A stretch of 64,000 nt of DNA from Nitrososphaerales archaeon (GCA_030041295.1 JASHOD010000074.1:62001-126000), one strand, 5' to 3'; shown: positions 26,438-35,750, counted from the stretch's first letter. Translations and numbers: made by a program. The notes: a model not told the origin generated them from the sequence alone.

Positions 26438-27262
26438 TTATTTCGGAGAAGCTACCGCCAGAATTCTAAAGGAGGACTGCTCGGCAACTTCGATTTTTCC
26501 AGAGCTACCGAGCGAGTCTTTGAAAAAGCCTACCAACTGGAATCCGTTTTGCTCCAAAAGATTCCTCATCTCAGACATGGAGTATGTCTTTAGGAGATGG
26601 GTCTCGGAGAAAGATTCGATGAGCTCATTTGTTCTCGTGTTGATTATGTAAAAATCAAAGAGCACACGAGAAATATTCGACTTTGGATCATACTTGTTGG
26701 CATCCAAGCGTATTATGAGCCTGTCTCTATCTCGAACTTTCTGCCAACTCACGTATCCAGATCGGCTGGAGCCTTCCGGGCGCACCCCTGAAACATGCCA
26801 GAATTCGAAGATTAACAATCCGTCCTTTTTGAGATGCCTTTTTGTACCTGCGAGAAATTTTCTCACTTCGCCGTATTCTAGGAGATAACCAAAGCCCCCA
26901 AACAAAACGGTAGCAATGTCGTACCTATTATCGCCAAGCTGAATTTCCCGCATGTCCATTTTTAGAAACTGAACGTTCTTGTATTTCCGGTCGTCAGCAT
27001 CCTTCTTATCCTTCGCGACCCTGATCATTTCATCGGAGAGATCAATCCCAGTTGCAACGTAACCTCTCTCACCAAACAAAAGTGTGAAATTCCCAGTCCC
27101 GCATCCCATGTCGAGGATCGACCTTACCCTCCCCTTGTGAAACTTCGCGAAAATCTTTTCGAGGAAGCTTGTCTGGGATTTGTAGTCTACGATTTCGTTG
27201 TAGATCGTGTCGTAGTACTCTGCGAACTTCGAGTAGTGCTCGGTTTTCTCTTCTGCTTTCAA
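26438..27262 (-). CDS. SAM-dependent class I methyltransferase
   Basis: A 274-residue protein. The N-terminus YSKFAEYYDTIYNEIVDYKS is followed by motif I SILDMGCGTGNFTLLFGERG, the acidic end of beta2 in TGIDLSDEMIRVA, and VLFGGFGYLLEYGEV. The C-terminal half is the extended beta-sheet seen in Methyltransf_25-type enzymes, with LLKTYSMSEMRNLLEQNGF. The substrate is unknown. It sits between the LLM F420 enzyme and the SRPBCC-methyltransferase on one strand with short gaps (16 and 29 bases), suggesting a three-gene operon. Confidence 0.85.
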   Translation of the reverse strand: MKAEEKTEHYSKFAEYYDTIYNEIVDYKSQTSFLEKIFAKFHKGRVRSILDMGCGTGNFTLLFGERGYVATGIDLSDEMIRVAKDKKDADDRKYKNVQFLKMDMREIQLGDNRYDIATVLFGGFGYLLEYGEVRKFLAGTKRHLKKDGLLIFEFWHVSGVRPEGSSRSGYVSWQKVRDRDRLIIRLDANKYDPKSNISRVLFDFYIINTRTNELIESFSETHLLKTYSMSEMRNLLEQNGFQLVGFFKDSLGSSGKIEVAEQSSFRILAVASPK

Positions 27263-27278
27263 CTTGAATGTAAAGCGC

Positions 27279-28238
27279 CTAAAATTTGCTTTTCAACGTG
27301 TCTGTGAGAAGGTCTACCATTTCCTTGTCACTCGGATCAAGCACTTGGAAATAGAACCTTTCTATTCCTGAATCGATTTTATCGTTCAACTGCTCCACGA
27401 ATTCCTCTGCCTTGCCACAGAGCCTCCCTCCAGATACGAGTTTCTTTTGAAACTCTGCAGGAGTAAGATCCGTTCCTTGGGATTTGGCTGCTTTCCGTAG
27501 CTTTTGTTCTAGCTCGCTGTCTGTCTTTGCGATAATAAACGAGCCCATCTGCGTAATATCAATTCTTTTATTGGTGGGTTTGCTTTGGTCCAGCACTTCC
27601 TTCAGTTTCAAGTAATTTTCTTTCGGGATGTTGAACAGGTTCCACTCGTCTACGTATTTTGCTAGAGTTCGAACGATTCTTGGCTGCCTGCCCCCGCCGA
27701 TGAAGTGCACTTTTCCCTTTGCAGGCTTTGGAAGGCATTCAACATGCGCGGAGAAATATTCTCCGTCAAATTCAACCCTCATGCCTTCGGTCATTTCTCT
27801 AACAATCTTGTATCCTTCCTCGACCTCCTTTCGCCTTACCTTGAAAGGAGGGAATTCGTATCCATGAGCCTTGTACTCGTATTCATACCAGCCGGCTCCT
27901 AGTCCGAGGCACATTCTTCCGTTCGAGTATGAGTCTAGAGTACAAGCCATCCTAGCTAACAAGGCTGGGTTCCTGAACCCAACTGGACTGACCATGGGAC
28001 CGAACTTGATATTCGTGGTCTTGGCAGCAACTACCCCGAGGGTTACCCAGCATTCTGGTGAAACTAATGATGCTTTCTTTCTTACTTCTTCCTCTCCGCC
28101 AAGAGGGAGCAGATGATCAGATCTGAAGATGTAGCCATAATTCATCTTCTCCGCATACAGAGCCCAATTTACGACCTCTTCAACGCTCATCCCTTCCTGA
28201 GGTTCTATCATTAGTCCGCAGTCTCGAATTAAAAACAA
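27279..28238 (-). CDS. LLM-class F420-dependent oxidoreductase
   Basis: About 319 residues of the luciferase-like monooxygenase superfamily. Signs are GLMIEPQEGMSVEEVVNWAL, FRSDHLLP, WVTLGVVAAKTTNIKFGPMVSPVGFRNPALLAR, and LGLGAGWYEYEYKAHGYEFP. The last motif is common in F420-using members such as methylene-H4MPT reductase-like and glucose-6-phosphate dehydrogenase-like enzymes. The start was set at TTG 28238, because a TATA-like CTTTATTC (28259-28266, read on the minus strand as GAATAAAG) is centred 25 bases upstream. The longer frame to 28274 would include that box. It is first in a likely operon with two methyltransferases. The substrate is unknown. Confidence 0.85.
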   Translation of the reverse strand: MFLIRDCGLMIEPQEGMSVEEVVNWALYAEKMNYGYIFRSDHLLPLGGEEEVRKKASLVSPECWVTLGVVAAKTTNIKFGPMVSPVGFRNPALLARMACTLDSYSNGRMCLGLGAGWYEYEYKAHGYEFPPFKVRRKEVEEGYKIVREMTEGMRVEFDGEYFSAHVECLPKPAKGKVHFIGGGRQPRIVRTLAKYVDEWNLFNIPKENYLKLKEVLDQSKPTNKRIDITQMGSFIIAKTDSELEQKLRKAAKSQGTDLTPAEFQKKLVSGGRLCGKAEEFVEQLNDKIDSGIERFYFQVLDPSDKEMVDLLTDTLKSKF

Positions 28239-28258
28239 GTTGACTATCTGTTCATTTG

Positions 28259-28266
28259 CTTTATTC
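28259..28266 (-). promoter_or_regulatory. TATA-like box of the LLM F420 gene
   Basis: GAATAAAG on the minus strand, centred about 25 bases before the TTG at 28238. This is the spacing expected for a leaderless archaeal message and was used to choose the start. Confidence 0.4.
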
Positions 28267-28399
28267 AGCCTCACTTATGTCTTTGATTTGTCTTAGGTGC
28301 ATTGGCAAGTTCAAGTTACTATTTCATACTATAAATTTAACAAGGAAGTTAAACTGACAGAAAGCTGATAGTAATCTAAAACAAAAGTGCACTGAAGAA

Positions 28400-28624
28400 A
28401 TGACTAAAACACTGCGGATCGTGATTTTTGTTCTATCTACACTGTTTGGATTGTCTTTGACTTTGCTTAGATTGCCACTTTCAATTAGATGTGGAACTTT
28501 CGATTGTCCCTCACTCATGGTCTATTATGTTTGGGATTACACAATTGACTTCTTCGTTGGTTTCAGCTTCGCAATAGTAGATTCTAGATATTTGTTTGTA
28601 CCTCTAATCAGAAAAGTCCATTGA
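28400..28624 (+). CDS. Small two-helix membrane protein
   Basis: A 74-residue frame from an ATG, with hydrophobic segments at about 6-24 and 41-62 and three cysteines near LSIRCGTFDCPS. No family is recognised. An AT-rich ATACTATAAATTTAAC lies about 70 bases upstream and could be its promoter. It may be real because the hydrophobic pattern is regular and basic residues flank the segments, but evidence is thin. Confidence 0.4.
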   Translation: MTKTLRIVIFVLSTLFGLSLTLLRLPLSIRCGTFDCPSLMVYYVWDYTIDFFVGFSFAIVDSRYLFVPLIRKVH

Positions 28625-28719
28625 ACTTGAGCGGGAAACTTCTCTCACATCGCTGGATATCAAAATAAAGACACATAGACCTAGAAAATTGTCATTTCGT
28701 CCAAAGAAGAAGAACAGAA

Positions 28720-29175
28720 ATGGAACAAAAGAAGCAGCAGATGTTCCCGGAGCCAACAGTGGGAGCACTGATCCAAAACGATGAAGGTAAAGTACTATTA
28801 TGTGATTCACACAAGTGGCCGGGCATTTACACCGTGCCGGGCGGGCACGTCGAATTGGGGGAAACCTGCGAGGGGGCCCTCGTGCGCGAATGTCGTGAGG
28901 AAGTTGGTCTCGAAATCAAAGTACTTGAATTGCTCTCAATCCAACAAGTTATTCACCCGAAAGAGTTTTGGAGAAACGACGCACATTTCATCTTCTTCGA
29001 TTACCTCTGTAGCGTAGAAGGTAGACAGGAAACAAAGGTCGACGCCGACGAGATACAATCCGTCATATGGGTAGATCCAAAAGACGCATTCAATTTGAAA
29101 ATCGACAGGTACTTGAAGCACTTTCTTTCAAGGTTAATTGACAAGAGCGTTCCATTCTCCGTTTCATGGAAGTGA
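28720..29175 (+). CDS. Nudix hydrolase
   Basis: A 151-residue protein with a perfect Nudix box from Gly42 to Leu64: G-x5-E-x7-R-E-C-R-E-E-V-G-L, as GGHVELGE then ALVRECREEVGL. This coordinates magnesium for cleavage of a nucleoside diphosphate linked to another group. The substrate is not predictable; the WPGIYTVPGGHVELGE context is common in ADP-ribose/NADH-type and MutT-like members. ATG start; it is transcribed alone and converges with a small membrane-protein gene. Confidence 0.9.
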   Translation: MEQKKQQMFPEPTVGALIQNDEGKVLLCDSHKWPGIYTVPGGHVELGETCEGALVRECREEVGLEIKVLELLSIQQVIHPKEFWRNDAHFIFFDYLCSVEGRQETKVDADEIQSVIWVDPKDAFNLKIDRYLKHFLSRLIDKSVPFSVSWK

Positions 29176-29193
29176 CCTCACCCTCTAATGTCT

Positions 29194-29637
29194 TCAGCCA
29201 ATCGCAGACAAGATTGGCAGAAACGTCTTCAAAATATCATTGAAAGCTAATCCTACAAGCGCCAAGATCACGAATACAATTAGGGCAACTATTATCGCTA
29301 GCAGAGCAATTCCAAAAGCTCGTATCCATCCGGTGCGAAATACGCCCTTGTACACTGCAATCCATGCAATGAAGCCAAGCAAGAATGCAATGATTCCGAG
29401 ACCGCTGAAGACCCTTTGAGTAATTACATATCCTATGGTTAGTATGATTCCGAAGACTATGGGTCCGACAAGAGTGGCAAGCATCGCTTCGCCGAAGCTT
29501 GCCTGCCTTCCCACTATGATCCTTGCAGAGATGAAGACTGGAATCGATACGATAATCCAGATAATGATCAGACCAAGAAGGATTGATGCAATTTTGATGA
29601 TAGACGGGATGTGGAAAGTTAGGAAAGTGGAATCCAT
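29194..29637 (-). CDS. Four-helix hypothetical membrane protein
   Basis: About 147 very hydrophobic residues with four predicted membrane segments, including ASILLGLIIIWIIVSIPVFI, ATLVGPIVFGIILTIGYVIT, GIIAFLLGFIAWIAVYKGVF and IALLAIIVALIVFVILALV. No catalytic motif or family is recognised. The ATG at 29637 gives a normal N-terminus; an earlier frame start at 29655 adds six residues. It lies 37 bases downstream of the formamidase gene on the same strand and may be cotranscribed with it. Confidence 0.6.
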   Translation of the reverse strand: MDSTFLTFHIPSIIKIASILLGLIIIWIIVSIPVFISARIIVGRQASFGEAMLATLVGPIVFGIILTIGYVITQRVFSGLGIIAFLLGFIAWIAVYKGVFRTGWIRAFGIALLAIIVALIVFVILALVGLAFNDILKTFLPILSAIG

Positions 29638-29674
29638 TATCAAAACGCCAAACAACTTTGACCAATCCTTCGAA

Positions 29675-30604
29675 TTATTTCTTTCCTAGCACGCTCTCTT
29701 CAATCCACAAGCCGACGACCCAGTTCGGAGCATCGACAACTTCGTGAACCTTCAAATCGGCGGCGACGCTGCAGAGTATGTAGGCTTCATTGCGGTCTAG
29801 TCCGTGGTTTCGAACGAGATAATCTATCATGTTTCTTGTTGCCAGACGGCAGGCTTCCATGAGATCCGGTGCGATTCCAGTTGTTACAACGCAGGGGCCA
29901 AGATTCGGCACAATTTCCTTGCTCGTTATGAATCTCGGACTGGAGATTCTTGCGTCTTTGATTAGTTCAAATTTCAGACTTACTTCTCCGGGGCATTCAA
30001 TTGCAGTGACGCAAACCTCACCGTCGCCCATCGCGGCATGAATATCTCCGACCGAAAATAATGCCCCTTCAGTCCAAACGGGCAAAAACAACTTGCTGCC
30101 TGCGGTGAGGTGCTTTATGTCCATATTTCCTCCATGCTTACCTGGCGGCATAACATCGAACGACCCCTTCTCTTTTGGTGCAACGCCCATCACTCCGCAA
30201 AAGGGTGCTAAAGGAACTTTGATTCCGTTCTTGAATTCGACAGATTTTTCTTGCTTTGAGAGATCCCAGATCCAAAGATAGGGGTCCGAAAACTCGGGGA
30301 GCAGACCCAGTCCCGAGACTATAGAAGACCAACCCCAGTCTGCGGTCTTGACTTCTTCTACTTCGATCAAAAGAGTATCGCCTTCGGAAGCTCCCTCAAC
30401 GTAGACTGGACCAGAGAGAGGGTAGAACTTTTTTGAATCTAGATTAACAAGGGCTTCACGCTTGGCGTTCTTGGTGATTTGCCACGATGATACTTCGTTA
30501 ACTTCGAAGTGGACCTTGTCGCCGGATTTTATATGAACGAGAGGCTTGTGCTCATTATTCCAGTAGTAGTGAAATGATTCAATCCCGATATCTTGCGTTG
30601 TCAT
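29675..30604 (-). CDS. Acetamidase/formamidase family protein
   Basis: A 309-residue enzyme of the FmdA/AmdA family, which hydrolyses short amides such as formamide or acetamide to ammonia and the acid. The N-terminal HYYWNNEHKPLVHIKSGDKV, VYVEGASEGDTLLIEVEEVK, the FCGVMGVAPKE motif, PPGKHGGNMDIKHLTAGSKL, and the GDIHAAMGDGEVCVTAIE motif with its metal-binding His/Asp/Glu residues are all present. Length is normal. ATG start. It would supply nitrogen from amides. The gene 22 bases upstream (30627-31073) has the same orientation and could be cotranscribed. Confidence 0.9.
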   Translation of the reverse strand: MTTQDIGIESFHYYWNNEHKPLVHIKSGDKVHFEVNEVSSWQITKNAKREALVNLDSKKFYPLSGPVYVEGASEGDTLLIEVEEVKTADWGWSSIVSGLGLLPEFSDPYLWIWDLSKQEKSVEFKNGIKVPLAPFCGVMGVAPKEKGSFDVMPPGKHGGNMDIKHLTAGSKLFLPVWTEGALFSVGDIHAAMGDGEVCVTAIECPGEVSLKFELIKDARISSPRFITSKEIVPNLGPCVVTTGIAPDLMEACRLATRNMIDYLVRNHGLDRNEAYILCSVAADLKVHEVVDAPNWVVGLWIEESVLGKK

Positions 30605-30626
30605 TTTCTCGACAGCGAGAACTTCT

Positions 30627-31073
30627 TCAATCTTGACTGGTCTTAATTCCTTTCTCTTTCCCGGTTAACTCCTTCTCTCCCTTCTCATTTTCTTTTTCAC
30701 CCAGTGGAAAAAGTTTTTTCTCCGTGGCCTCTTCAACTTGCACGAGCAATCTTTCGGCATCAGGGTCTCTCGGCTTCTGGCTCATGAAAAGGGTCTCCCT
30801 ATTCAAAATTTGACTATGATCGCCGAGCTTCGAAAACATGGGCAAGACGTTTCCATCTCTGTCTGATATTTTCCAGTCTCCGAGGTGGGTTTCGGAGCGC
30901 CAGCAGGATTGAATTGCTTTCTTGCAAATTTCGAGCATTGTCTCCGAAGGCTTGAATGTTCCGGAGTATGTCTCCTTCAATTCCAAGATCATCGTAAGAT
31001 TGAGGGCTTGTATGGAGGCATCAAAGGCCTTCTTGTCTTTTTGTTCCTCATTCATTTTTTCTTGCTGCGACAT
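30627..31073 (-). CDS. Charged hypothetical protein
   Basis: About 148 residues from the ATG at 31073. A TATA-like sequence (minus strand CCTATATCAAAATAACG, about 31100-31115) lies about 35 bases before it. The frame is open for 45 more codons upstream, but those lie antisense-like over a decayed oxidoreductase and are rejected. The middle part (ASIQALNLTMILELKETYSG to SCWRSETHLGDWKISD) looks folded. The last 45 residues are Lys/Glu-rich. No family is recognised. Confidence 0.55.
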   Translation of the reverse strand: MSQQEKMNEEQKDKKAFDASIQALNLTMILELKETYSGTFKPSETMLEICKKAIQSCWRSETHLGDWKISDRDGNVLPMFSKLGDHSQILNRETLFMSQKPRDPDAERLLVQVEEATEKKLFPLGEKENEKGEKELTGKEKGIKTSQD

Positions 31074-31123
31074 TTCTTGATCCGATCTGCGCTTCTCGTT
31101 ATTTTGATATAGGCTCCTATCCC

Positions 31124-31579
31124 TTAGTGCTCCACATCCTCCCGGTACCCTCCGAGACCGTCGCCGATTTTTTTGTAGTCGTCGACAACTTCTATCGAAC
31201 GTAGCCACTTTACCATCTTGTAGCCAAGCTGAGTTTCCTAACGCAAGCGAAGTGGAGCTCCGTGTATGATCGGGAGAGGGTCGAAGTTCATCGCGTAATC
31301 AAGGATTGTTTGCGGGTGGTTCGCTAGCTCCATGTCCGGAACTTAGTAGAACTACCTCGTCGGATCCCCTTTGCCGTTTTCGAGTTTTTCTCCAGTAACT
31401 AGGGAGTGAAAGACAACGTATCTCGCGTTGGGAAGCGGTTTCGAAAGATTCAGAATGTAAGATACCGGGACGCCCCCCATTTCCCCGATTGCCGTCCACC
31501 CCTGAATGCATTGATGCTCGGTAATCTGTTGCGTCTTTTCTTTCATCTTAGCCAAATCGTCGAGAGAGTAATCACCCGG
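31124..31579 (-). pseudogene. Remnant of a YedY/sulfite-oxidase-type molybdopterin oxidoreductase
   Basis: One frame on the minus strand reads PGDYSLDDLAKM, QQITEHQCIQGWTAIGEMGG, VSYIL, ARYVVFHSL, then stop-FY-stop-VPDMELANHPQTILDYAM, FDPLPIIHGAPLRLR-stop-ETQLGYKMVKWLRSIEVV. The conserved Cys (HQCIQGW) that binds molybdenum and the HGAPLRL and GYKMVKW motifs identify the Oxidored_molyb family. At least three in-frame stops interrupt it, plus another at its upstream edge, and the N-terminal part is missing. This is a genuine pseudogene rather than a sequencing problem. Confidence 0.7.
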
Positions 31580-32162
31580 CTAAGACACACAAGAATGTGG
31601 TCGTTATGCATCTTGGCTGTGGTCTTGATACAAGAATCTCTAGACTCAATCCACCACTTACGGTTAGCTGGTTTGACGTAGACTACCTACAGGTCATCGA
31701 GTTGCGTAAGAAATTCTTTGTGGAAAAAGAGGGATACAAGATGATAAGTTCTTCGATAACCTCGTCAAAGTGGTTGAGTAAAATTCCTAAAAATCGCCCT
31801 ACGACTATCATAGCCGAAGGAGTGCTGGAATATATAGCTAGGTAGGAAGTTAAAGCCCTTTTAGGAAGGTTGGTGATCATTTTGCCAACGGTCGAATCGC
31901 TTTTGACGTTCTTAGCTCTTTTGCTATAAATTCTGGGAAGTCTGAACTCAAGAAGCAAACTGGTGCCAGACACAAATGGGCGGTAGACGACCTTCTTGAT
32001 GTTGATAGATTAAATTCCCGCCTTGAAAGAATAGATGGTCTATCCGTTTTTAAATCGAAATACGTGCATAAGCTTCCTGTGAAATATCATAGAATGTATA
32101 CAACAGCCGCTCGGACTGCGCCTTACAAGGACATGCTACGATTGCTACTTTTTCAGTTTTGA
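31573..32162 (+). pseudogene. Remnant of a leucine-carboxyl-type (LCM/TcmP) methyltransferase
   Basis: One frame reads HPAKTHKNVVVMHLGCGLDT, SWFDVDYLQVIELRKKFF, SSKWLSKIPKNRPTTIIAEG and LEYIAR, then TAG, EVKALLGR. After loss of one base near 31866-31872 the next frame gives GDHFANGRIAFDVLSSFAI to TGARHKWAVDDLLDVD and RTAPYKDMLRLLLFQF, with a normal stop. The GCGLDTR, DVD and EGVLEY patterns are those of the LCM/polyketide O-methyltransferase family. The 5' part is missing; the homologous region begins where the divergent molybdopterin remnant ends, so the junction is a deletion or rearrangement point. Confidence 0.7.
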
Positions 32163-32213
32163 AAGCTCTAATATTAGAGCAAGACAATTACAGGAAAATC
32201 CGATTAATGAAGA

Positions 32214-32858
32214 ATGCCTGATTCATTTATGACCGTATCTCCAATTTCGAAGCTGCCTAAAGACATACAGAAGGGATTGTTGCAGGACCTCAACTATCTG
32301 AATACCTCCGAAATCAAGTCCTTCTGCAAGCGACATTCGATTCCTTACAAGATTGTAATTGAAACCAAAAAAGGGGGCTGAAGATTGACAAAGGAAGATG
32401 ATCGGAAAGGCGTCATCCTAGAAAGGATTCGACACTTTCTCAAGACAGGAGCGATTTTGAAGGAAACGATCTTTCCGTCCACAGTTGTTTGTTTTGACCT
32501 ACTCCCGAAGGAGCTCACGGCGAACCACAGATTGTTCTATGGGCAGTACGATAAGACAAACCCTGCAATGATCGCCCTTCTGAAAGCTTTGACCGATGGA
32601 CTATTTGAAAATGGAGCCATTGCTAGGATTGTAGCAAGAGACTTTTGGAGCAGAGGGAAAACTCCCACGTTTAGAGAATACGCTGCTACGTGGCTACGAG
32701 CTGTGAGGCAACATACGAAGCCAAATCCAGAGTGGACTTTCTTTTCGGACAGAGCGAGCAAATTGGAGATGCGAGATTCGAGGAAATTCCGAGCGGAAAA
32801 AGCTTCAAAGCTGATGAAGGTGCTCGATCAAATGACTGGCAAAACCTCTATGGGATAA
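32214..32858 (+). pseudogene. SAP-like hypothetical protein gene with one in-frame TGA
   Basis: The ATG at 32214 begins SFMTVSPISKLPKDIQKGLL to KRHSIPYKIVIETKKGG, then TGA at 32379. The same frame continues with RLTKEDDRKGVILERIRHFL, LFYGQYDKTNPAMIALLKAL, ARIVARDFWSRGKTPTFREY to the stop at 32858. The first part resembles a SAP-type helix-extension-helix (LNTSEIKSFCKRHSIPYK). The second part is a folded all-alpha domain. A TTG at 32385, two codons after the TGA, could allow reinitiation as a separate 157-residue protein. It is therefore either a nonsense-mutated gene, two coupled genes, or read-through. Confidence 0.55.
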
Positions 32859-32883
32859 CGTGGGAGGTAATCGATCGAGACTT

Positions 32884-34850
32884 TCATGAGGGAGCTTTCT
32901 CTGGAACAGCGTCCAAGATTCTATTTAATCGCTCTTCTCCTCGAATCGCCGAAAAAAGAGGGGAGTACATTAATTCGAGTTTTGGAAGCAAATGAGTCAG
33001 GAGAGACTTTTCAATCGCGCGGTAGAACAATTCCTTTTCGCCCAGCGCATAATAAACAAAACCGGATAGGAATCCAGTGATACCCTTGTCCGTCATCTTT
33101 TCAAGAGCAATTGCTAAGTCTCTTGCGCGTTTGGTGTCTCCCTCTAAAGCCAAGAGATAGCCCTCGTACATGAGTGTCCATGGATCGTCGGGTCTTATAT
33201 TTCTAGCTTTTTCGATCGTCTCCCTAGCGTGGGTAAGATCCTCGATTCCAAGATAGTACTCTGCTCGGTGTGCGTTCGTCCGATAAGGTAGGATGGCTTC
33301 TGTTTTGTTCCAATGCTCTAAAGCCTGAGTGAGGCGCCCAGAATACAAGTACGCATGCCCCAAAAATGCAAGGACATTCCTGTCCAAAGGATCTATCTGA
33401 CGAGCCGTTTCAAGAAGCCGCACCATTTCCTCAACGTCGCCGGAGCCTCCACTCAGCTGTGCAAGAACCCTGTAAGGATGTGCTAGACTTGGATTGAGGC
33501 GTACAGCTTCCATAGCTTCTCTCTCAGCATTCGCGAACTCGTCTTCTGCCAACGAATTCAAAGAAAGCAAAGAATGGGCTTCTGCCAATTCTGGACTCAA
33601 TTCGAGAGCTCGTCTGAGCAATTGTTTAGTCTCTCTCAAGCTTTCGGCATATGGTGCAAAGCCCTCGGTGCCGAGCCATTCGACGACGTCTGCCTTGCCA
33701 ACCATTGCTCTTGCAAAACTGGGATCGCGCGAAAGAGCCATGTCGAACAGATCCTTCGCTTGTCTGATTGTTGCTTCTGATCTGCGTTCGTTCGCTAGCT
33801 GTCTGCCATGGAGGAATAGTGTGTAGGCTTGTAGATCCTTGGTGTCTTGACTTGTGGTCGTCTCGTAAACTATCCTTTGACCAGTTTCTCTCGAAGAAAC
33901 GTTCTCGATAGCTCTAGCAGCCACGTTCGTCGCAATGTCAGTTTGGATGGCGAATATATCATCCAGCTGCTTGTCGTATGCGGAAGAGAATATGTGTTCT
34001 TCTGAATTTGCATCAATAAGCTGCGCTGTTACCCGTATCTTGTTTCCAGCTTTTCTGATGCTTCCTTCGATAACTGTGCCAACGCCTAATTCCACCGCGA
34101 TTTCCGACGCCTTTTTGTCCGTGTTCTTAAAGTGCATGACAGTTTGCGCGCAATGACCTTGAGGCTCTTGGATTGGGCAAGCTTGTCTATGAGCTCTTCG
34201 GTCATTCCATCTGCGAAATAACTGTCGTTAGGATCAGGACTCATGTTAACAAATGGCAAGACAGCAATCCTTTGGAGAGGACGCTGTTCAATTGACTTTG
34301 ATTCTCGAGAAATACTCTGCCTATAGCTCCAAGGCATCACAATCTGGTAGATGATGAGTTTTCCTTCGACATTCTTTAGCATCTTAGGACCGAGTTCTTC
34401 TATCGGAAAGTCAACGTTGTTCTTGACTTGATCATAGACTGATTGAGTTATGCAAACCCCTTCAGGTTCTGCCAAAGGTTCAACTCGTGAAGCAATGTTT
34501 ACGGCGTTTCCCAGAACATCATTCCCAGAATGGATAATGTCGCCAAGATGTATGCCAATTCTAATCACAATCCTCCGATCGCCCTCGTGCAAATCATTGC
34601 GAGCGTGGACTGCCTTTTGGATTTCCACCGCGCAATTCGTCGCATCCATGGCATTCGTGAATTCCACGAGGAATGCATCACCCATCGTCTTGATTTCCTT
34701 TCCGTGGTAGCGAGGGAATATTGGGCGTAGAATCGTTCTGTGCTCTTCAAGAAGCTGCAGTGCTAAACTTTCATCTCTTTGGGAAATTGCACTATAGCCC
34801 ACAAGATCTGTGAACATAATCGCGCCAAGTCTGCGCTCTATCTCGAGCAT
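32884..34850 (-). pseudogene. Adenylate/guanylate cyclase - TolB-like - TPR protein gene with one frameshift
   Basis: The N-terminal part is a class III cyclase domain: MFTDLVGYSAIS with the first metal Asp, KTMGDAFLVEF with the second, and GNAVNIASRVEP with the Asn/Arg that stabilise the transition state. Next is RIAVLPFVNMSPDPNDSYFA with DGMTEELIDKLA, a TolB/FlgO-like segment. It breaks at a short run of T (34143-34145) and continues in the next frame as TVMHFKNTDKKASEIAVELG, then GTVIEGSIRKAGN. About eight TPR units follow to the end (about 650 residues in all). Restoring one base gives a fully open gene, so sequence error is plausible. An AAATTTATTTG box lies about 35 bases before the ATG. 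The family is mainly bacterial and makes or senses cyclic nucleotides. Confidence 0.75.
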
Positions 34851-35145
34851 AGTAGTTGATTGCCCAAGGTTACTGTTGTAATCAAATAAATTTGTTTGGA
34901 ATTTTGGTCATTCTGGCATTAGACATCAAGAATCAAAGAGACAACATTATCGTTCGTTCTATCCGAACTACCAGGGATGGGGATGAATGCAACAAAAGGA
35001 GAATCAGCGCCTGGAAATCAAGAATACAATGTTAGAATGAATGAGATGTCTTTTTCAAATACCACTCATTCAAATAGGTAAATATGCAAGAAGCTTCAGA
35101 ATTTTTATCACATCTATTGTTATCCGATTCGAGTCCTGAGCATCT

Positions 35146-35709
35146 TTGACCACAGATTATGTTGTTATTCACTCCGAAGCCAAGACTGCCAGTATTCTTC
35201 AAGAGGGGGGAATGAAAGCTACGCTTAGGAAATTGGAGGGAAGCGGAATATTCGAGCTCGAAACCAAGGATGAACCTGTCGAACATTGGATCTTAACAAA
35301 CAAATTGGATGGTAGAATCAAACCGTTCTCATTGGCCTGCTACAGAGCTAACAAGGATAGAGGAGTGCTTCTAGAGAGCCAAGAGCCTTTTCTGAAGATA
35401 AGAGACCACTTGTTCTCTCATAACAACAAATTTTACTCCATCGGAGAAGCGATACCCGCGAGAGCCCCGCCTAAGAATTTCATCCAGGGTTCGAAATACA
35501 TCACGAGACTGGTGAATTTCCCATTCATACTACTCGACGAAATTGATTCTGAGACAAAACACCAGATGAAGAAATTTCGAGGAATCGCAGTCGCGGAGAT
35601 TTTCGGGCTCGGGGCTGCCGGGTTTCATTTGAAAATTTATGGCGATGAACTAGCAGACATCGGACTCCAGCTCACTGCATCGACTTACATTCTGTACACG
35701 ACTCGCTAG
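35146..35709 (+). CDS. Hypothetical protein, beta-rich
   Basis: A 187-residue protein from a TTG. An AT-rich GAATTTTTATCAC lies about 40 bases upstream. Alternating hydrophobic/polar strands (FYSIGEAIPARAPP, KYITRLVNFPFILLDEID, FGLGAAGFHLKIYGDELADI) suggest a beta barrel, vaguely like LURP-one/scramblase proteins, but the similarity is too weak to assign. No membrane segment or signal peptide is seen. The gene stands alone, divergent from the cyclase gene and 41 bases before the GltD-like gene. Confidence 0.6.
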   Translation: MTTDYVVIHSEAKTASILQEGGMKATLRKLEGSGIFELETKDEPVEHWILTNKLDGRIKPFSLACYRANKDRGVLLESQEPFLKIRDHLFSHNNKFYSIGEAIPARAPPKNFIQGSKYITRLVNFPFILLDEIDSETKHQMKKFRGIAVAEIFGLGAAGFHLKIYGDELADIGLQLTASTYILYTTR

Positions 35710-35750
35710 TCAAAAATTGAATCACGATTGCATGGAAGTATAATCATATC

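Noticed and set aside
29237-29665. A 142-codon frame rich in His, Cys and Arg overlapping the membrane protein gene
   Set aside because: It lies in a shifted frame on the same strand as the regular four-helix protein; its composition is typical of an out-of-frame reading of hydrophobic codons.
31573-31845. Stop codons in decayed genes as a recoded sense codon (TAG or TAA as Glu)
   Set aside because: A few stops fall where Glu is plausible, but the same genes contain frameshifts, stops of all three kinds occur, and intact genes end normally with all three codons.
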